This document shows positions 46,088 to 55,576 of a DNA stretch of 64,000 nt, piece after piece. Each line of letters begins with the position of its first letter. The stretch's first letter is position 1. The notes beneath the pieces were generated by a model. The model did no database searches, was not told the origin of the DNA, and saw nothing but the letters and a program-made list of their open reading frames with translations. Made by a program: the position numbers and the translations under genes. Source of the stretch: Streptomyces sp. DHE7-1 (lineage in GTDB: Bacteria > Actinomycetota > Actinomycetes > Streptomycetales > Streptomycetaceae); contig JACJDG010000003.1 of the NCBI GenBank assembly GCA_016432725.1, positions 1,612,001-1,676,000 of the forward strand, given 5' to 3'.

Positions 46088-46103
46088 ACTAACCGGTCGG
46101 TAT
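46088..46103. promoter_or_regulatory. TetR-type operator, SDR/synthetase/TetR operon
   Basis: On the minus strand ATACCGACCGGTTAGT, an imperfect palindrome around ACCGGT, 44 bp before the SDR start. It shares ATACCGACCGGT with the site at 40618. Confidence 0.6.
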
Positions 46104-46226
46104 GTGTGAGGGAAGGCCGGCCGGATCAAACCTAGGGGCGCGGGGCCGTACCGGTGTGCGACTCCGCGGCGCGGGCTCGACCCGCCGCGCACGGTCCGCA
46201 CGTCCCCACCCGATGGAGGTCTCCTC

Positions 46227-47501
46227 GTGCACCTGTCCAGACGGAGCGTACTGGCGGCGGCCACGGTCACCGCCGCCGTCCCGGCGACGCCGGCCCTGCT
46301 GGCGGCGGCCAAGGCCACCGCGGACCTCCCGGCGGCACCGGCAGCCGCCGCGGAGCACCCGCGCACGGGCTTCGAGCGGCTCGCGGCCGACGGGTACCGC
46401 GTCCTCGACGGCCGGCGCGTCGGCGTCGTCACCAACCCCACCGGCATCACCCGGGACGCCCGGCACATCGTCGACGTCATGCACGCGGACCCCCGGGTGC
46501 GGCTCACCGCCGTCTTCGGCCCGGAGCACGGCTTCCGGGGTACCGCCCAGGCGGGCGGCTCCGAGGGGCGCTACGACGACCCGGCGACCGGGCTGCCGGT
46601 CTACGACACGTACCTGAAGAGCGGTCAGCCGCTGGCCGACGTCTTCACCGCCTCCGGCGTGGACACGGTCGTCTTCGACATCCAGGACGTCGGCGCCCGT
46701 TTCTACACGTACATCTGGACCCTCTACGACTGCATGGAGGCGGCCGCGCTGGCGGGCAAGCGGTTCGTCGTGCTCGACCGGCCCAACCCGGTGACCGGGC
46801 GCTCGGCCCAGGGCCCGGTGCTGCACCGGGAGTTCGCCACGTTCGTCGGCCGGCAGCCGGTCGCGCAGGCGCACGGGATGACGGTGGCCGAGCTGGCCCG
46901 GCTGTTCAACGGGGAGTTCCTGGACGAGCCCGTCCCGCTGGAGACCGTCCTGATGTCGGGCTGGAAGCGCGACCGGTTCTACGACGCCGCGGGCCTGCCC
47001 TGGGTGCCGCCGAGCCCGAACATGCCCACCGCGGACACCGCGCTGGTGTACTCCGGGACCTGCATGTTCGAGGGCACCAACCTGTCCGAGGGGCGCGGCA
47101 CGACCCGGCCGTTCGAGCTGCTGGGGGCCGAGGGGATCGACGGCCGGTGGGCGGCGGCGGCGAACGAGGCCGGACTGCCGGGCGTGCGGTTCCGGGAGGC
47201 GTACTTCGCGCCCACGTTCTCCAAGTTCCAGGGGAAGACGGTCGGCGGCGTGCAGATCCACGTGCACGACCGGGCCGCCTTCGATCCGGTGCGCACCGGG
47301 ATCGCGCTGCTGGTGACCGCCCGGAAGGTCTGGGACGGCTTCGCGTGGCGCCCGGACAACTGGATCGACAAGCTCACCGGCTCCACCCGGGTGCGGACGA
47401 TGATCGACGCGGGCGCGGACACCGACGAGGTCGTCGGCGCCTGGCAGGAGGAGCTGGCGGCGTTCCGGCGGGTCCGCGGAAAATATCTCCTCTACCGGTG
47501 A
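46227..47501 (+). CDS. Exo-beta-N-acetylmuramidase NamZ family (DUF1343), Tat-exported
   Basis: A 424-residue secreted glycosidase-like protein. The Tat signal is LSRRSVLAAATVTAAVPA, and the mature part starts around residue 42. The DUF1343 core is complete (VGVVTNPTGITRD; FGPEHGFRG; VFDIQDVGARFYTYIWTLYD; FEGTNLSEGRGTTRPFE). NamZ of Bacillus subtilis removes MurNAc from the non-reducing end of peptidoglycan fragments. That role fits wall recycling or turnover in Streptomyces. GTG 46227 with a GGAGG site. Confidence 0.9.
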   Translation: MHLSRRSVLAAATVTAAVPATPALLAAAKATADLPAAPAAAAEHPRTGFERLAADGYRVLDGRRVGVVTNPTGITRDARHIVDVMHADPRVRLTAVFGPEHGFRGTAQAGGSEGRYDDPATGLPVYDTYLKSGQPLADVFTASGVDTVVFDIQDVGARFYTYIWTLYDCMEAAALAGKRFVVLDRPNPVTGRSAQGPVLHREFATFVGRQPVAQAHGMTVAELARLFNGEFLDEPVPLETVLMSGWKRDRFYDAAGLPWVPPSPNMPTADTALVYSGTCMFEGTNLSEGRGTTRPFELLGAEGIDGRWAAAANEAGLPGVRFREAYFAPTFSKFQGKTVGGVQIHVHDRAAFDPVRTGIALLVTARKVWDGFAWRPDNWIDKLTGSTRVRTMIDAGADTDEVVGAWQEELAAFRRVRGKYLLYR

Positions 47502-47581
47502 GCCGCCCGCTCTGGCCAACTCCCCGGACCGCAGGACGATGCGCCCAGATCGCACCGTTTCGGGGCACGAGGGAGCCTGGC

Positions 47582-48876
47582 ATGGCGGATCCTGGGATGA
47601 GCGTGACTCCCTACTGGGAGCTGACCTTCGACGCGGACGGGGACGTGGACGGCCCCGAACGGGACCGGCTGCGGGCGGGGGTCACGGACCGCGGTGTCCG
47701 TGACCTGATCGTCTTCGCGCACGGCTGGAACAACGACCGTTCCGGCGCCACGGCGCTGTACCGCGACTTCTTCGCCCCGTTCCCGGGCCTCGCCCGAGGG
47801 CCCGGATCGGGTACGTCGGCGTCGTCTGGCCGTCGATGCGGTTCTGCGACGAGCCCATCGGGGACCTGCCCCGGTCGGTGGCCGCCGCGGCGGCGCAGGC
47901 GGCACCGGGCCCGGCGCTGGACAAGGACACCCGGCGCGCCCTGCTGGCCGCCTTCCCGGACCGGGCCACCGTGCTCGACCGGCTGGCCCGGCTGCTGGAC
48001 GAGCAGCCGGCCGGGGACGAGGGGCTCGCGGAGTTCGGCCGGCTGGTGCGGCTGCTCGCCGAGCCGGGGCAGGGCGCGCCCGGGGTGGCGGACGTCCCGG
48101 ACGAGGACCGCCCGGCCCTGTTCCGCGGTGACCCGGTGGCGGCCTGCGCGGAGCTGGCCGACGCCCTGGCGGGCCTCGGCACGGCGGAGGGGTTCACGCT
48201 GCCGAACCCCTGGGACGGTGCCAAGGAACTCCTTCGGCAGGCCACGTACTACACCATGAAGCGGCGGGCCGGGACGGTCGGCGAGCACGGGCTGGGGCCG
48301 GTCCTCGGACGGCTGGCCGCCGCGGCGCCGGGTGTGCGGGTGCACCTGGTCGGGCACAGCTTCGGCGGGCGGCTGGTGTCGTTCGCGCTGCGCGGGCTGC
48401 CCTCCGGGGTGCGCGCGGTGAAGTCCGTGACGCTGCTCCAGGGCGCCTTCTCGCACTACGCGTTCGCCGCCCGGCTGCCGCACGACCGGGACCGCGCGGG
48501 GGCGCTCGGGGACCGGCAGAAGCGGATCGACGGCCCGCTGGTGTGCTGCTACTCGCGTTTCGACTCGGCGCTCGCCACGTTCTACCCGCTGGCGTCGCGC
48601 TGCGCCGACGACGACCGCTCGGTCGGCGGCCTCGCGCTCGGCCGGATGCTGGGCGACCGGTGGGGGGCCATGGGCCACGACGGGGTTCAGGGGGTGCCGG
48701 GGACCGGTGCCCTGGACCTCGCCGCGGCCCTGCGCGGACCGCTGCCCGCGTCCGGCTGCGTCAACGTCGACGTGGCGGCGGTGGTGCGGCGCGGAGGCGC
48801 GCCGAGCGGGGCGCACAGCGACATCGTGCATCCGGAGCTGGCGCGGGTGGTGCTGGCGGCGGGCCGCATCGCCTGA
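47582..48876 (+). CDS. Alpha/beta-hydrolase-fold protein (frameshifted)
   Basis: About 432 residues, a conserved Streptomyces protein. The N-terminus has IVFAHGWNND (oxyanion strand). The nucleophile elbow HLVGHSFGGRLV is near residue 258. A large helical insertion (about 95-230) with Asp/Glu-rich segments sits between them. A G is missing near 47798-47802, before GYVGVVWPSM. No signal peptide is visible. The enzyme class is hydrolase or lipase-like; the substrate is unknown. Starts at ATG 47582 or the in-frame ATG at 47597. It converges on the penicillin acylase gene. Confidence 0.75.
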
Positions 48877-48897
48877 CCCGCCGCCGTCGCCGGTGCC

Positions 48898-51686
48898 TCA
48901 CCGGTGCGAGGTGAACTCCACGACCTGCTGGTAGGTCGGCCGGTTCTGCCAGCCGATCCGGCCGTGCTTGACGCCGCCGAGGGGGCGTTGCGCGATGGAG
49001 TCCGCGCACCACTGGTCGCCCGCCGAGCACTGGTCGTCGCCGGGGTAGACCTGGGCGGCGGTCTTCCCGGCCGCCTCCTTCAGGGTGCCGATCAGCACGT
49101 CCCGGCAGGCGCCCAGGGCGCCCCCGCCGCAGTACTTCCGCGCCAGGCCGTCCCGTACGGGCTCCCCGAGCACCGCCCGGATGTCCTTGTCGACATAGCT
49201 CCACCAGCCGTACTGGAAGGAGCTGCCGGCGTGCGATCCGGTCGGGCCGTGGCCGGCCGACGGGGCCTCGTCCACGGGCAGGTTGCCGGTGAACGCCGTG
49301 TACAGGTCGCCGCCCAGACCGGGTTCGAACTCGGCCTTCACCAGCAGCGGCCACCAGGCGTCCAGGATCCGGATGGCGTCCGCGTCCGCGTACTTCCTGG
49401 AGCCCGCGGCGGTCTCGGTGCGCCTGGCGCCCGCGGTCACCCATGCCTGGAGTCTGCTCACGGCGGTGGCGGCCGTGGGGTCGGTCACCGGCGAGGAGCC
49501 GATCACCCTGAGCAGTTCGGGCAGGACGTCCTCGGCGCGCAGGTCGGTGAGGGCGGCGTCCGCCATGGCCTGCACCAGCGCGGTACGGGTCACCCCGCCG
49601 GCCGCGACGAGCTTCGCCACCCGGTCGTCGAGCAGGTCGCCGCGGTGCACGGACCCGTCGCCCCAGGACGCGGTCGTGTAGTCCTTGGCCTGCTTGTTGT
49701 TCCAGGAGACGTAGTAGTCCTGGTCGACGGAGTTCGGATGGGCGGAGGCCGGGGTGTAGTCGGCGGTGTTGGTGGCCGGGTCCCAGTTCCGCCACTCGTA
49801 GGCGGGCTCGGCCAGCACCGGGAACTCGGCGTCGACGCCGCTCGCCCGGACCGGGTTGTCACCGCTGTTGTAGTACGCGGTGTGCTGCGAGTCGGCGTAG
49901 AACCAGTTGAAGGTGTAGTTGATGTGCCGGGCCGCGCTCTGGAAGTCCTTCGGGCCCTTGACGTAGCCGGGGTCGTTGAGCATCTGGAAGCCGATGATCG
50001 AGTCGGCCTCGTGCAGGTAGGAGGAGCGCAGGGTGGTGTAGGCGACCTTCCTGCCGCCGACGGTCGCGCGGTACTGCACGGGTCCGTACCTGGTGCGCCA
50101 CACCCGCATCGTGTACGAGCCCTCGGCGGTGCCGTCGGCCACCGTGGGCTTCCAGGCGTTCTTCCGCTCGACCTGGTCCATCGCCGTGCAGGTGCCGTGG
50201 TACAGGTAGTGGTGGTCGTCCTGGCACAGCTCGACGGCGTAGGTGTCGATGATGTCCTGGCCGGAGGTGGTCGCGCTCCAGGAGTAGTCCTGGCCGCGGC
50301 CGAGTTCGACGTACATGCTCAGACCCGCGAAGGAGGCGCCGCGGGCGCTGATGCCGGGTCCCTGGATCTCCTGGAGCAGGAGCAGCTGCGGGGCGAAGTA
50401 ACCGGTCTGCGGTCCGAAGACGGCGACGGGCCTGCCGCTCGCGGTGTACTTGCCGCTGACCACGAGGGCGTTGGACATCCCCCGCCGGGCGGAGCTCAGC
50501 GAGGTTCTGGCGGCCGCGCCGGAGGCGTTCCTCGCGCCGGCGGTGGCCGCGCTGCCGGTGCGGTCGTATACGAGGGGTTCCTCGGTCACCGATCCGGCGT
50601 CGGGCAGCGCCGCTCCCTCGCGGTCGGCGGGCCGGCCGGCGTAGGGGAAGCTCGTGCCGTCGTGGACGGTGAGGGCCGCCTCGGCGTCGTTGCGCATCCG
50701 GAACGACTCCCAGACCCTGGTGCCCTGTTCCACGCCGTACTTGGACTGGGCGGCGATCAGCGAGAGCGCGTTGTTCACCTCGCCGCCCCCGCCGGAGCCG
50801 AACAGCGAGCCGACGACGGAGGCCAGCGCCACCAGGTCGGTGATCTTGAAGTGGTCTATGGTGCCGGCGTTGGTGACGGAGTCCTTGTGGCCGGTCAGGA
50901 CGTACTCACCGGGGAAGTAGCGGCCGCTGTCGGAGGCGTCGATGTAGGAGTTGATGCCGTCGAGGTAGGCGTTCGCGTCGGTGAGGGCCTGCTGTCCGCG
51001 GGTGCCGTTGTGCGTGACGGCGTTGTCGATCTGCGCCTGCAGATCGGCCTCGGTGTACGGCGCGTCGCGGTAGAACTGCTGCTCCAGGCCCTGGTTGGCG
51101 GCCGCGCCGCCCGCGAAGCCGGTGAGCTGTCCGCGGCCCACGTGCCGGAAGACGTCCATCAGCCAGAGCCGGTCCTCGGCGGCCGCGTATCCGGCGCCGA
51201 ACTCGGTGCCGTAGCGGGTGGTGCCCGTGATGTGCGGCACACCGGTCTTCTTGTCGCGGACGATGCTCACGTCGCCGCGGCCGGCCGGTCTCTCGGTGGA
51301 GGCGACCTGGTCGGAAGGGACGCCGAAGGACGCGTCGTTGAAGAAGGTGTTGATCTTCGCGTCGGTGAGCCCCGGTATCCGGTCGCGAGGCCGGCGTAGG
51401 GGCCGAGCTGGTCCTCGGCGTGTGCGGGCTGGGTGCCGAAGGCCTGGTTGAGCAGGATCTGGGCGAGAGTGGCGTTGCCGTTCTCACCGGGCGGCAGGAT
51501 GTCCGAGCACTGGCCGCCGCAGTGGTCGTCCGAGGTGGCGGCGGCCTCCGCGGCGGTGGCCCGGGCGACCGGGGAGAGAAGTCCGGCGACGAGAACGCAT
51601 ATCGACGCCGTCTTCAGGAACCCGGTGAGCCTGCGGGGAGTTCTCAGTTTGTCGAACAGCACGTTGCGTGGGGCGCGCCGTTGCAT
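48898..51686 (-). CDS. Penicillin acylase family Ntn-hydrolase, secreted (frameshifted)
   Basis: About 929 residues. The N-terminal signal sequence (LKTASICVLVAGLLSPVARA) shows secretion. The acylase domain begins IVRDKKTGVPHITGTTRYGT and has GYAAAEDRLWLMDVFRHVG. The autocatalytic N-terminal Ser of the beta subunit is in GMSNALVVSGKYTASGRPVA at about residue 405. A base is missing near 51373, just before LTDAKINTFF. Members cleave amide-linked acyl chains (beta-lactams, acyl-homoserine lactones, cyclic lipopeptides), so antibiotic deacylation or signal quenching is possible. The real substrate is unknown. Confidence 0.9.
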
Positions 51687-51934
51687 GGCAGCTCCTCCCG
51701 ACGGGGTGGGCCGGACGTTACCGCCGGTATCCCCGAGATTGAAGATGAACATGCGTCAACTTTCGGGGTCACCGGAGGGGCGCCCGGCGGTCAACCCGGA
51801 GCGCCTTATGGGAGGGCATCGGAAAACGGATGGAGCCGGATCGTGTGTCGATACGTCTATTCGGCGAGGTCCCGAGGAACCCGTACGGCGACGGAGAAGT
51901 GACGCAAGAGCGGACGCAGGTGTGACGGAGGTGC

Positions 51935-52543
51935 ATGGCGATGGCCGGATTCCGAAGTCTGGCGAGACAGGTGCGAGATCCGCGGTGTGATCTGGCGCTG
52001 CGGCGCTACTCGCTGCGCAAGTGCCTGGAGCGGTTCGCTCCTTATGGGCACCGGGCGACCTGGGACCATCTGTGCTCCCGGGCCGGTTTCGGCCCGGAGG
52101 ACCGGTCCCCCGATCCGGTGCGGCTCGTGGCCGCGCTGGAGGAGCTGGAGGAGGCGCGGGCGGTCTGGCTCGGCTACGAGGCCGAGTTCGCCGAGCGCCG
52201 CAAGAAGGAGAAGCACGACGGCCTGCGCCGGCCGGGGACGGTGGACGACTGGCACCGCCTGACCTGGGGCGGGTTCGGGGTCGCCTGGTGCGACGACCCC
52301 CGGGTCCATCCCGGCGAGCCGCTGGCGGAGGTGCTGCGCCGGCTCATCACCGCACTGAACCGCGAACCGGGCGAGTGCTGCCCGGTCTGCGACGGGGAGC
52401 GGCTGGTGTGGCGGTACGGCCTGGACCACGAGCCGTCGTCCGGACCTGTCTGCGCGGACTGCGGCATCCTCGTGCCCCGGCCCGTACTCACCCCGCAGGC
52501 GCTGGCGTACTCCAGAAGCGAACGCCTGCTGATGTCGGCCTGA
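51935..52543 (+). CDS. Uncharacterised protein with C-terminal zinc ribbon
   Basis: 202 residues, not assignable to a named family. The N-terminal half is helical and basic (LRRYSLRKCLERFAPYGHRA; LEELEEARAVWLGYEAEFAE). The middle is rich in Trp (DDWHRLTWGGFGVAWCDDP). The C-terminus holds two Cys pairs (CCPVCDGERLVWRYGL and CADCGILVP) spaced like a zinc ribbon. No signal peptide. It stands alone between penicillin acylase and BKACE genes. Confidence 0.75.
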   Translation: MAMAGFRSLARQVRDPRCDLALRRYSLRKCLERFAPYGHRATWDHLCSRAGFGPEDRSPDPVRLVAALEELEEARAVWLGYEAEFAERRKKEKHDGLRRPGTVDDWHRLTWGGFGVAWCDDPRVHPGEPLAEVLRRLITALNREPGECCPVCDGERLVWRYGLDHEPSSGPVCADCGILVPRPVLTPQALAYSRSERLLMSA

Positions 52544-52650
52544 ACCACGGGCCGGCCCGACCGACGGGGACGCACCGGGGTGTGAAGGGGGATGCCGCAC
52601 CCCCAGAGGTGCCCGACCACTCCGTCCGTGACCCCTGGCACCATCGGGGC

Positions 52651-53377
52651 ATGGTGCAGGTATGTCTCAACGGACGCCGTTCGGCCGCCGACGGCGCGTG
52701 TGTGCCGTCGTCCCCGGGGAGTTGGCACGGTCCGCCGCCGAGGCCGTGGCGGCGGGTGCCACGGAGGTGCATGTCCACCCGAGGACGCCGTGCGGGCACG
52801 ACAGTCTGTCCCCCGGGTGCTCGCGCCGGTGCTCGACGCGATACGGGCGCGGGTGGCGGTGCCGGTCGGGGTGACCACCGGAGCGTGGGCCGAACCCGAC
52901 CCGGCCGCCCGGCTCGACCGGGTGCGGGCCTGGTCGGTGCTGCCCGACTTCGCCTCGGTCAACTGGCACGAGCCGGGCGCCGAGGAGGTCGCCGCGCGGT
53001 TGCTCGCCATGGGCGTGGGCGTCGAGGCGGGGATCTGGTCCGGCACGGACGCCGCGGCCCGGTTCGCGGCCTCCCCGCTCGGCCCGCGGGTGCTGCGGGT
53101 GCTCGCGGAGGTGACGGACCCCGTCCCGGCGACCGCGGAGACGACCGCCCGCGCCCTGCTGGAGCGCCTGGGGGCCGCGCACGGCCGCCCGGTCCTGCTG
53201 CACGGCGAGGAGGGCGGCGCCTGGCCCGTGCTGCGGCTGGCCGGACGGCTGGGCCTCGCCACCCGGATCGGCCTGGAGGACACGATGTTCCTGCCGGACG
53301 GACAACGCGCCGCCTCCAACGCCCAGTTGGTGGCCGAGGGACTGGTCCGGTACGGGGCGTCCGCACGCCCGTCGTGA
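52651..53377 (+). CDS. Beta-keto acid cleavage enzyme (BKACE/DUF849) family (two frameshifts)
   Basis: About 242 residues after restoring bases near 52715 and 52811. It is a zinc TIM-barrel enzyme of the BKACE family, which condenses a beta-keto acid with acetyl-CoA to give acetoacetate and a CoA ester. N-terminal QVCLNGRR, the zinc/substrate motif EVHVHPRTPCGHDSL, GVTTGAW and the catalytic-region IGLEDTMFLPDGQRAASN are present. It is shorter than the 270-300 residues usual for the family. The substrate is unknown. Convergent with soxR. Confidence 0.82.
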
Positions 53378-53443
53378 GCCATGAGCCATGAGCCGTGCGG
53401 CGTGGCCGGCGGTGCGGATGCCGAGACCGCGCCCCGGCCGCCG

Positions 53444-53902
53444 CTACGGCCGTTCCGGCAGGAGGCGGGAGCCACTCAGACGGTTGCCGGAGACGTCGTC
53501 CGGGTTGGACAGCACACAGTTCTCCAGGGACAGGCAACCGCAGCCGATGCAGTCGGTGAGGTGGTCCCTGAGCCGGTTCAACTGCCGGATGCGTTCGTCG
53601 AGTTCGGAGCGCCACGCCTGCGAGAGGCGGGCCCAGTCCTCACGGGTCGGGGTCCGTTCCTCGGGGAGCCGGGCCAGCGCCTCGCGGATCGTGGCCAGCG
53701 GGATGCCCACGCGCTGGGCCGCCCGCACGAAGGCGACCCGGCGCAGGGTGTCACGGGTGTAGCGGCGCTGGTTGCCGGCGGTGCGGCGACTGGTGATCAG
53801 ACCCTTGGTCTCGTAGAAGTGCAGGGCGGAGACGGCGGCTCCGCTGCGCGCGGACAACTGGCCGACGGTCAGCTCGTGGATCTTCTCGGGGATCTGGGGC
53901 AC
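53444..53902 (-). CDS. soxR: Redox-sensing activator SoxR
   Basis: A 152-residue MerR-family protein. An N-terminal helix-turn-helix (LTVGQLSARSGAAVSALHFY) and dimer helix are followed by the [2Fe-2S] motif CIGCGCLSLENC. In Streptomyces SoxR senses redox-active secondary metabolites such as actinorhodin and induces export and detoxification genes; S. coelicolor SoxR is SCO1697. No soxS is expected. Divergent from the MaoC gene. Confidence 0.96.
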   Translation of the reverse strand: MPQIPEKIHELTVGQLSARSGAAVSALHFYETKGLITSRRTAGNQRRYTRDTLRRVAFVRAAQRVGIPLATIREALARLPEERTPTREDWARLSQAWRSELDERIRQLNRLRDHLTDCIGCGCLSLENCVLSNPDDVSGNRLSGSRLLPERP

Positions 53903-53939
53903 CCCTCAGAGCCTACCGACCCGGTCGGCCCCCGATCCG

Positions 53940-53982
53940 TTGACATCGCACTCGCACCCGACCATGCTAAGCAGTTGCTTAG
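53940..53982 (+). promoter_or_regulatory. maoC-like promoter with TetR palindrome
   Basis: TTGACA at 53940-53945, then 17 bases to CATGCT as -10. A perfect palindrome CTAAGCAGTTGCTTAG (53967-53982) overlaps the -10 and start region, so a bound repressor would block it. A related site lies in front of the convergent TetR gene. Confidence 0.65.
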
Positions 53983-54006
53983 GAATGCGAGCGAGAGGCC
54001 GGGAAC

Positions 54007-54468
54007 ATGGCAGAACCGAGGACCTTCACCTCCCCCGACGAGCTGAAGGCCGCCGTGGGCGAGCAGCTGGGCCACACGGACTGGCTGGAGATCGACCAGA
54101 AGCGGATCGACCTGTTCGCGGAGGCGACCGGGGACCACCAGTGGATCCACGTGGACCCGGAGAAGGCCGCCGCGGGGCCGTTCGGGACGACCATCGCGCA
54201 CGGCTACCTCACCCTCTCCCTGCTGCCGCTCTTCGGCCCGCAGCTGATCCGGGTCGAGGGCGTGCGGATGGGCGTCAACTACGGGACGAACAAGGTCCGC
54301 TTCCCCTCCCCCGTCCCGGTCGGCTCCCGGCTGCGGGCCACCGCGACCGTCACGGGCGTCGAGGACGTCAAGGACGGCATCCAGGTGACCCTCGCCTTCA
54401 CCGTGGAGCGGGAGGGCGGGCAGAAGCCCGTGTGCGTCGCGGAGTCGGTGTCCCGGTACTACCTCTGA
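54007..54468 (+). CDS. MaoC-family (R)-enoyl-CoA hydratase
   Basis: A 153-residue hot-dog fold enzyme that hydrates enoyl-CoA. The hydratase motif FAEATGDHQWIHVDPEKAAA contains the catalytic Asp and His. GTTIAHGYLTLSLLP continues the overhang region. ATG 54007 with a GAGAG-type weak site. Its 3' end overlaps the convergent TetR gene by 10 bases. Confidence 0.94.
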   Translation: MAEPRTFTSPDELKAAVGEQLGHTDWLEIDQKRIDLFAEATGDHQWIHVDPEKAAAGPFGTTIAHGYLTLSLLPLFGPQLIRVEGVRMGVNYGTNKVRFPSPVPVGSRLRATATVTGVEDVKDGIQVTLAFTVEREGGQKPVCVAESVSRYYL

Positions 54469-55103
54469 GCCGAGGAGTCCGGCTCGGCGCCCACCATGCG
54501 CAGCACGAGGCCGGCGTAGAGCTCGCCGACCTCCTCGGGCGTGCGGGGCCCGTCCACGTTGAACCAGCGGGCCACGTCGATGCAGAGCGACAGCACCGCG
54601 AGGGTGGTGCCCTGCACGTCCGGGACCCGGAACTCGCCCGCGGCGACACCGTCGTCGATGATCCCGCGCACCTCGGCGTCGACCTGGCGGCGCAGTGCGA
54701 CGATCTCGGCGCGGGCCGCGGGGCCGAGCGCGTCGAGTTCGTACTGCACGACCCGCGCGGTGGTGCGCCGCCCGGCGTGCCAGCGGACGAAGGAGCTGAC
54801 GGCGTCGGTGAGCCGCTCGGTGGCGGTGCCCTCGCGCCGGGCCGCCGTGCGCAGGATGTCGAGGGCCTTGTCGTGGCCGATCCTGCTGATCCGGTGGAGC
54901 AGCTCCTCCTTGGTCTTGTAGTGGATGTAGAGCGCCGCCGGGCTCATGCCGGCGCGGCCCGCGATGTCGCGGGTCGTCGTCGCGTGGTAGCCGCGCTCGG
55001 CGAAGGCCTCCACGGCCGCGACCAGCAGCCGCCGTGCCGCGTCAGGGGTGACCTGTTCCCACGGCTCCACTTCGCCGCCGGTCGTCTCCTCCGCCGTACT
55101 CAT
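54459..55103 (-). CDS. TetR-family regulator
   Basis: A 214-residue repressor. The helix-turn-helix is at about 42-62 (TTRDIAGRAGMSPAALYIHY), with a ligand domain rich in Arg and Ala (HAGRRTTARVVQYELDALGP). Its own upstream region has a half-matching copy of the palindrome found in the MaoC promoter, so it probably controls both. Similar to KstR2/FadR-type acyl-CoA sensors by context only. Confidence 0.9.
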   Translation of the reverse strand: MSTAEETTGGEVEPWEQVTPDAARRLLVAAVEAFAERGYHATTTRDIAGRAGMSPAALYIHYKTKEELLHRISRIGHDKALDILRTAARREGTATERLTDAVSSFVRWHAGRRTTARVVQYELDALGPAARAEIVALRRQVDAEVRGIIDDGVAAGEFRVPDVQGTTLAVLSLCIDVARWFNVDGPRTPEEVGELYAGLVLRMVGAEPDSSAQR

Positions 55104-55151
55104 CGCTCGCTCGCCCCTCTCGGTGACAGGAGCACCACCATACCGCCGAAG

Positions 55152-55167
55152 GTGAGCGCTCGCTTAG
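55152..55167. promoter_or_regulatory. second TetR site (autoregulation)
   Basis: On the minus strand CTAAGCGAGCGCTCAC. It matches the MaoC-promoter palindrome at 10 of 16 positions, including a perfect CTAAGC half-site. It lies about 50 bp before the TetR start. Confidence 0.5.
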
Positions 55168-55206
55168 AGCGGCCGCTCAGCGGAGTGCGCGCGGGCCCGG
55201 GGCCGC

Positions 55207-55494
55207 TCAGAGCTTCTCGAAGGGATCGTGCTCGGCGAGCAGCTTCTCCAGCCGGGCCTGGTCGACCCGGCTGACGATCTGCCCGGCCTCCTGCCGGTCC
55301 CGGATCACCTTGGCGAGGGTGAAGGCGGACGTGACGAGGTAGAGAACGGCGATGGCCAGGAAGGAACGCACCCAGGCGTCGGCGGCCAGCCGGAGGATGC
55401 CGATGGCGGTGGCCGCCATGGCGACCGCGAAGGAGGCGACGGCCTGACCGTAGAAGGCCGCCGTGTTCTGCTGCTTGACCGGTGTGTCACTCAT
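55207..55494 (-). CDS. YiaA/YiaB-type small inner membrane protein
   Basis: 95 residues with two transmembrane helices (FYGQAVASFAVAMAATAIGI; WVRSFLAIAVLYLVTSAFTL) and a charged cytoplasmic tail (RDRQEAGQIVSRVDQARLEK). It matches the YiaAB two-helix domain. The function is unknown. ATG 55494 is preferred over an upstream frame start because MSDTPVKQQN begins the family-like sequence. Confidence 0.83.
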   Translation of the reverse strand: MSDTPVKQQNTAAFYGQAVASFAVAMAATAIGILRLAADAWVRSFLAIAVLYLVTSAFTLAKVIRDRQEAGQIVSRVDQARLEKLLAEHDPFEKL

Positions 55495-55576
55495 GCGACG
55501 AGCATCGGCGGACACGGCCCGTGCCACATCCGCCGGGATACTCAGAACGGCTACTCAGAAGGCCGGTGAGCACGGC

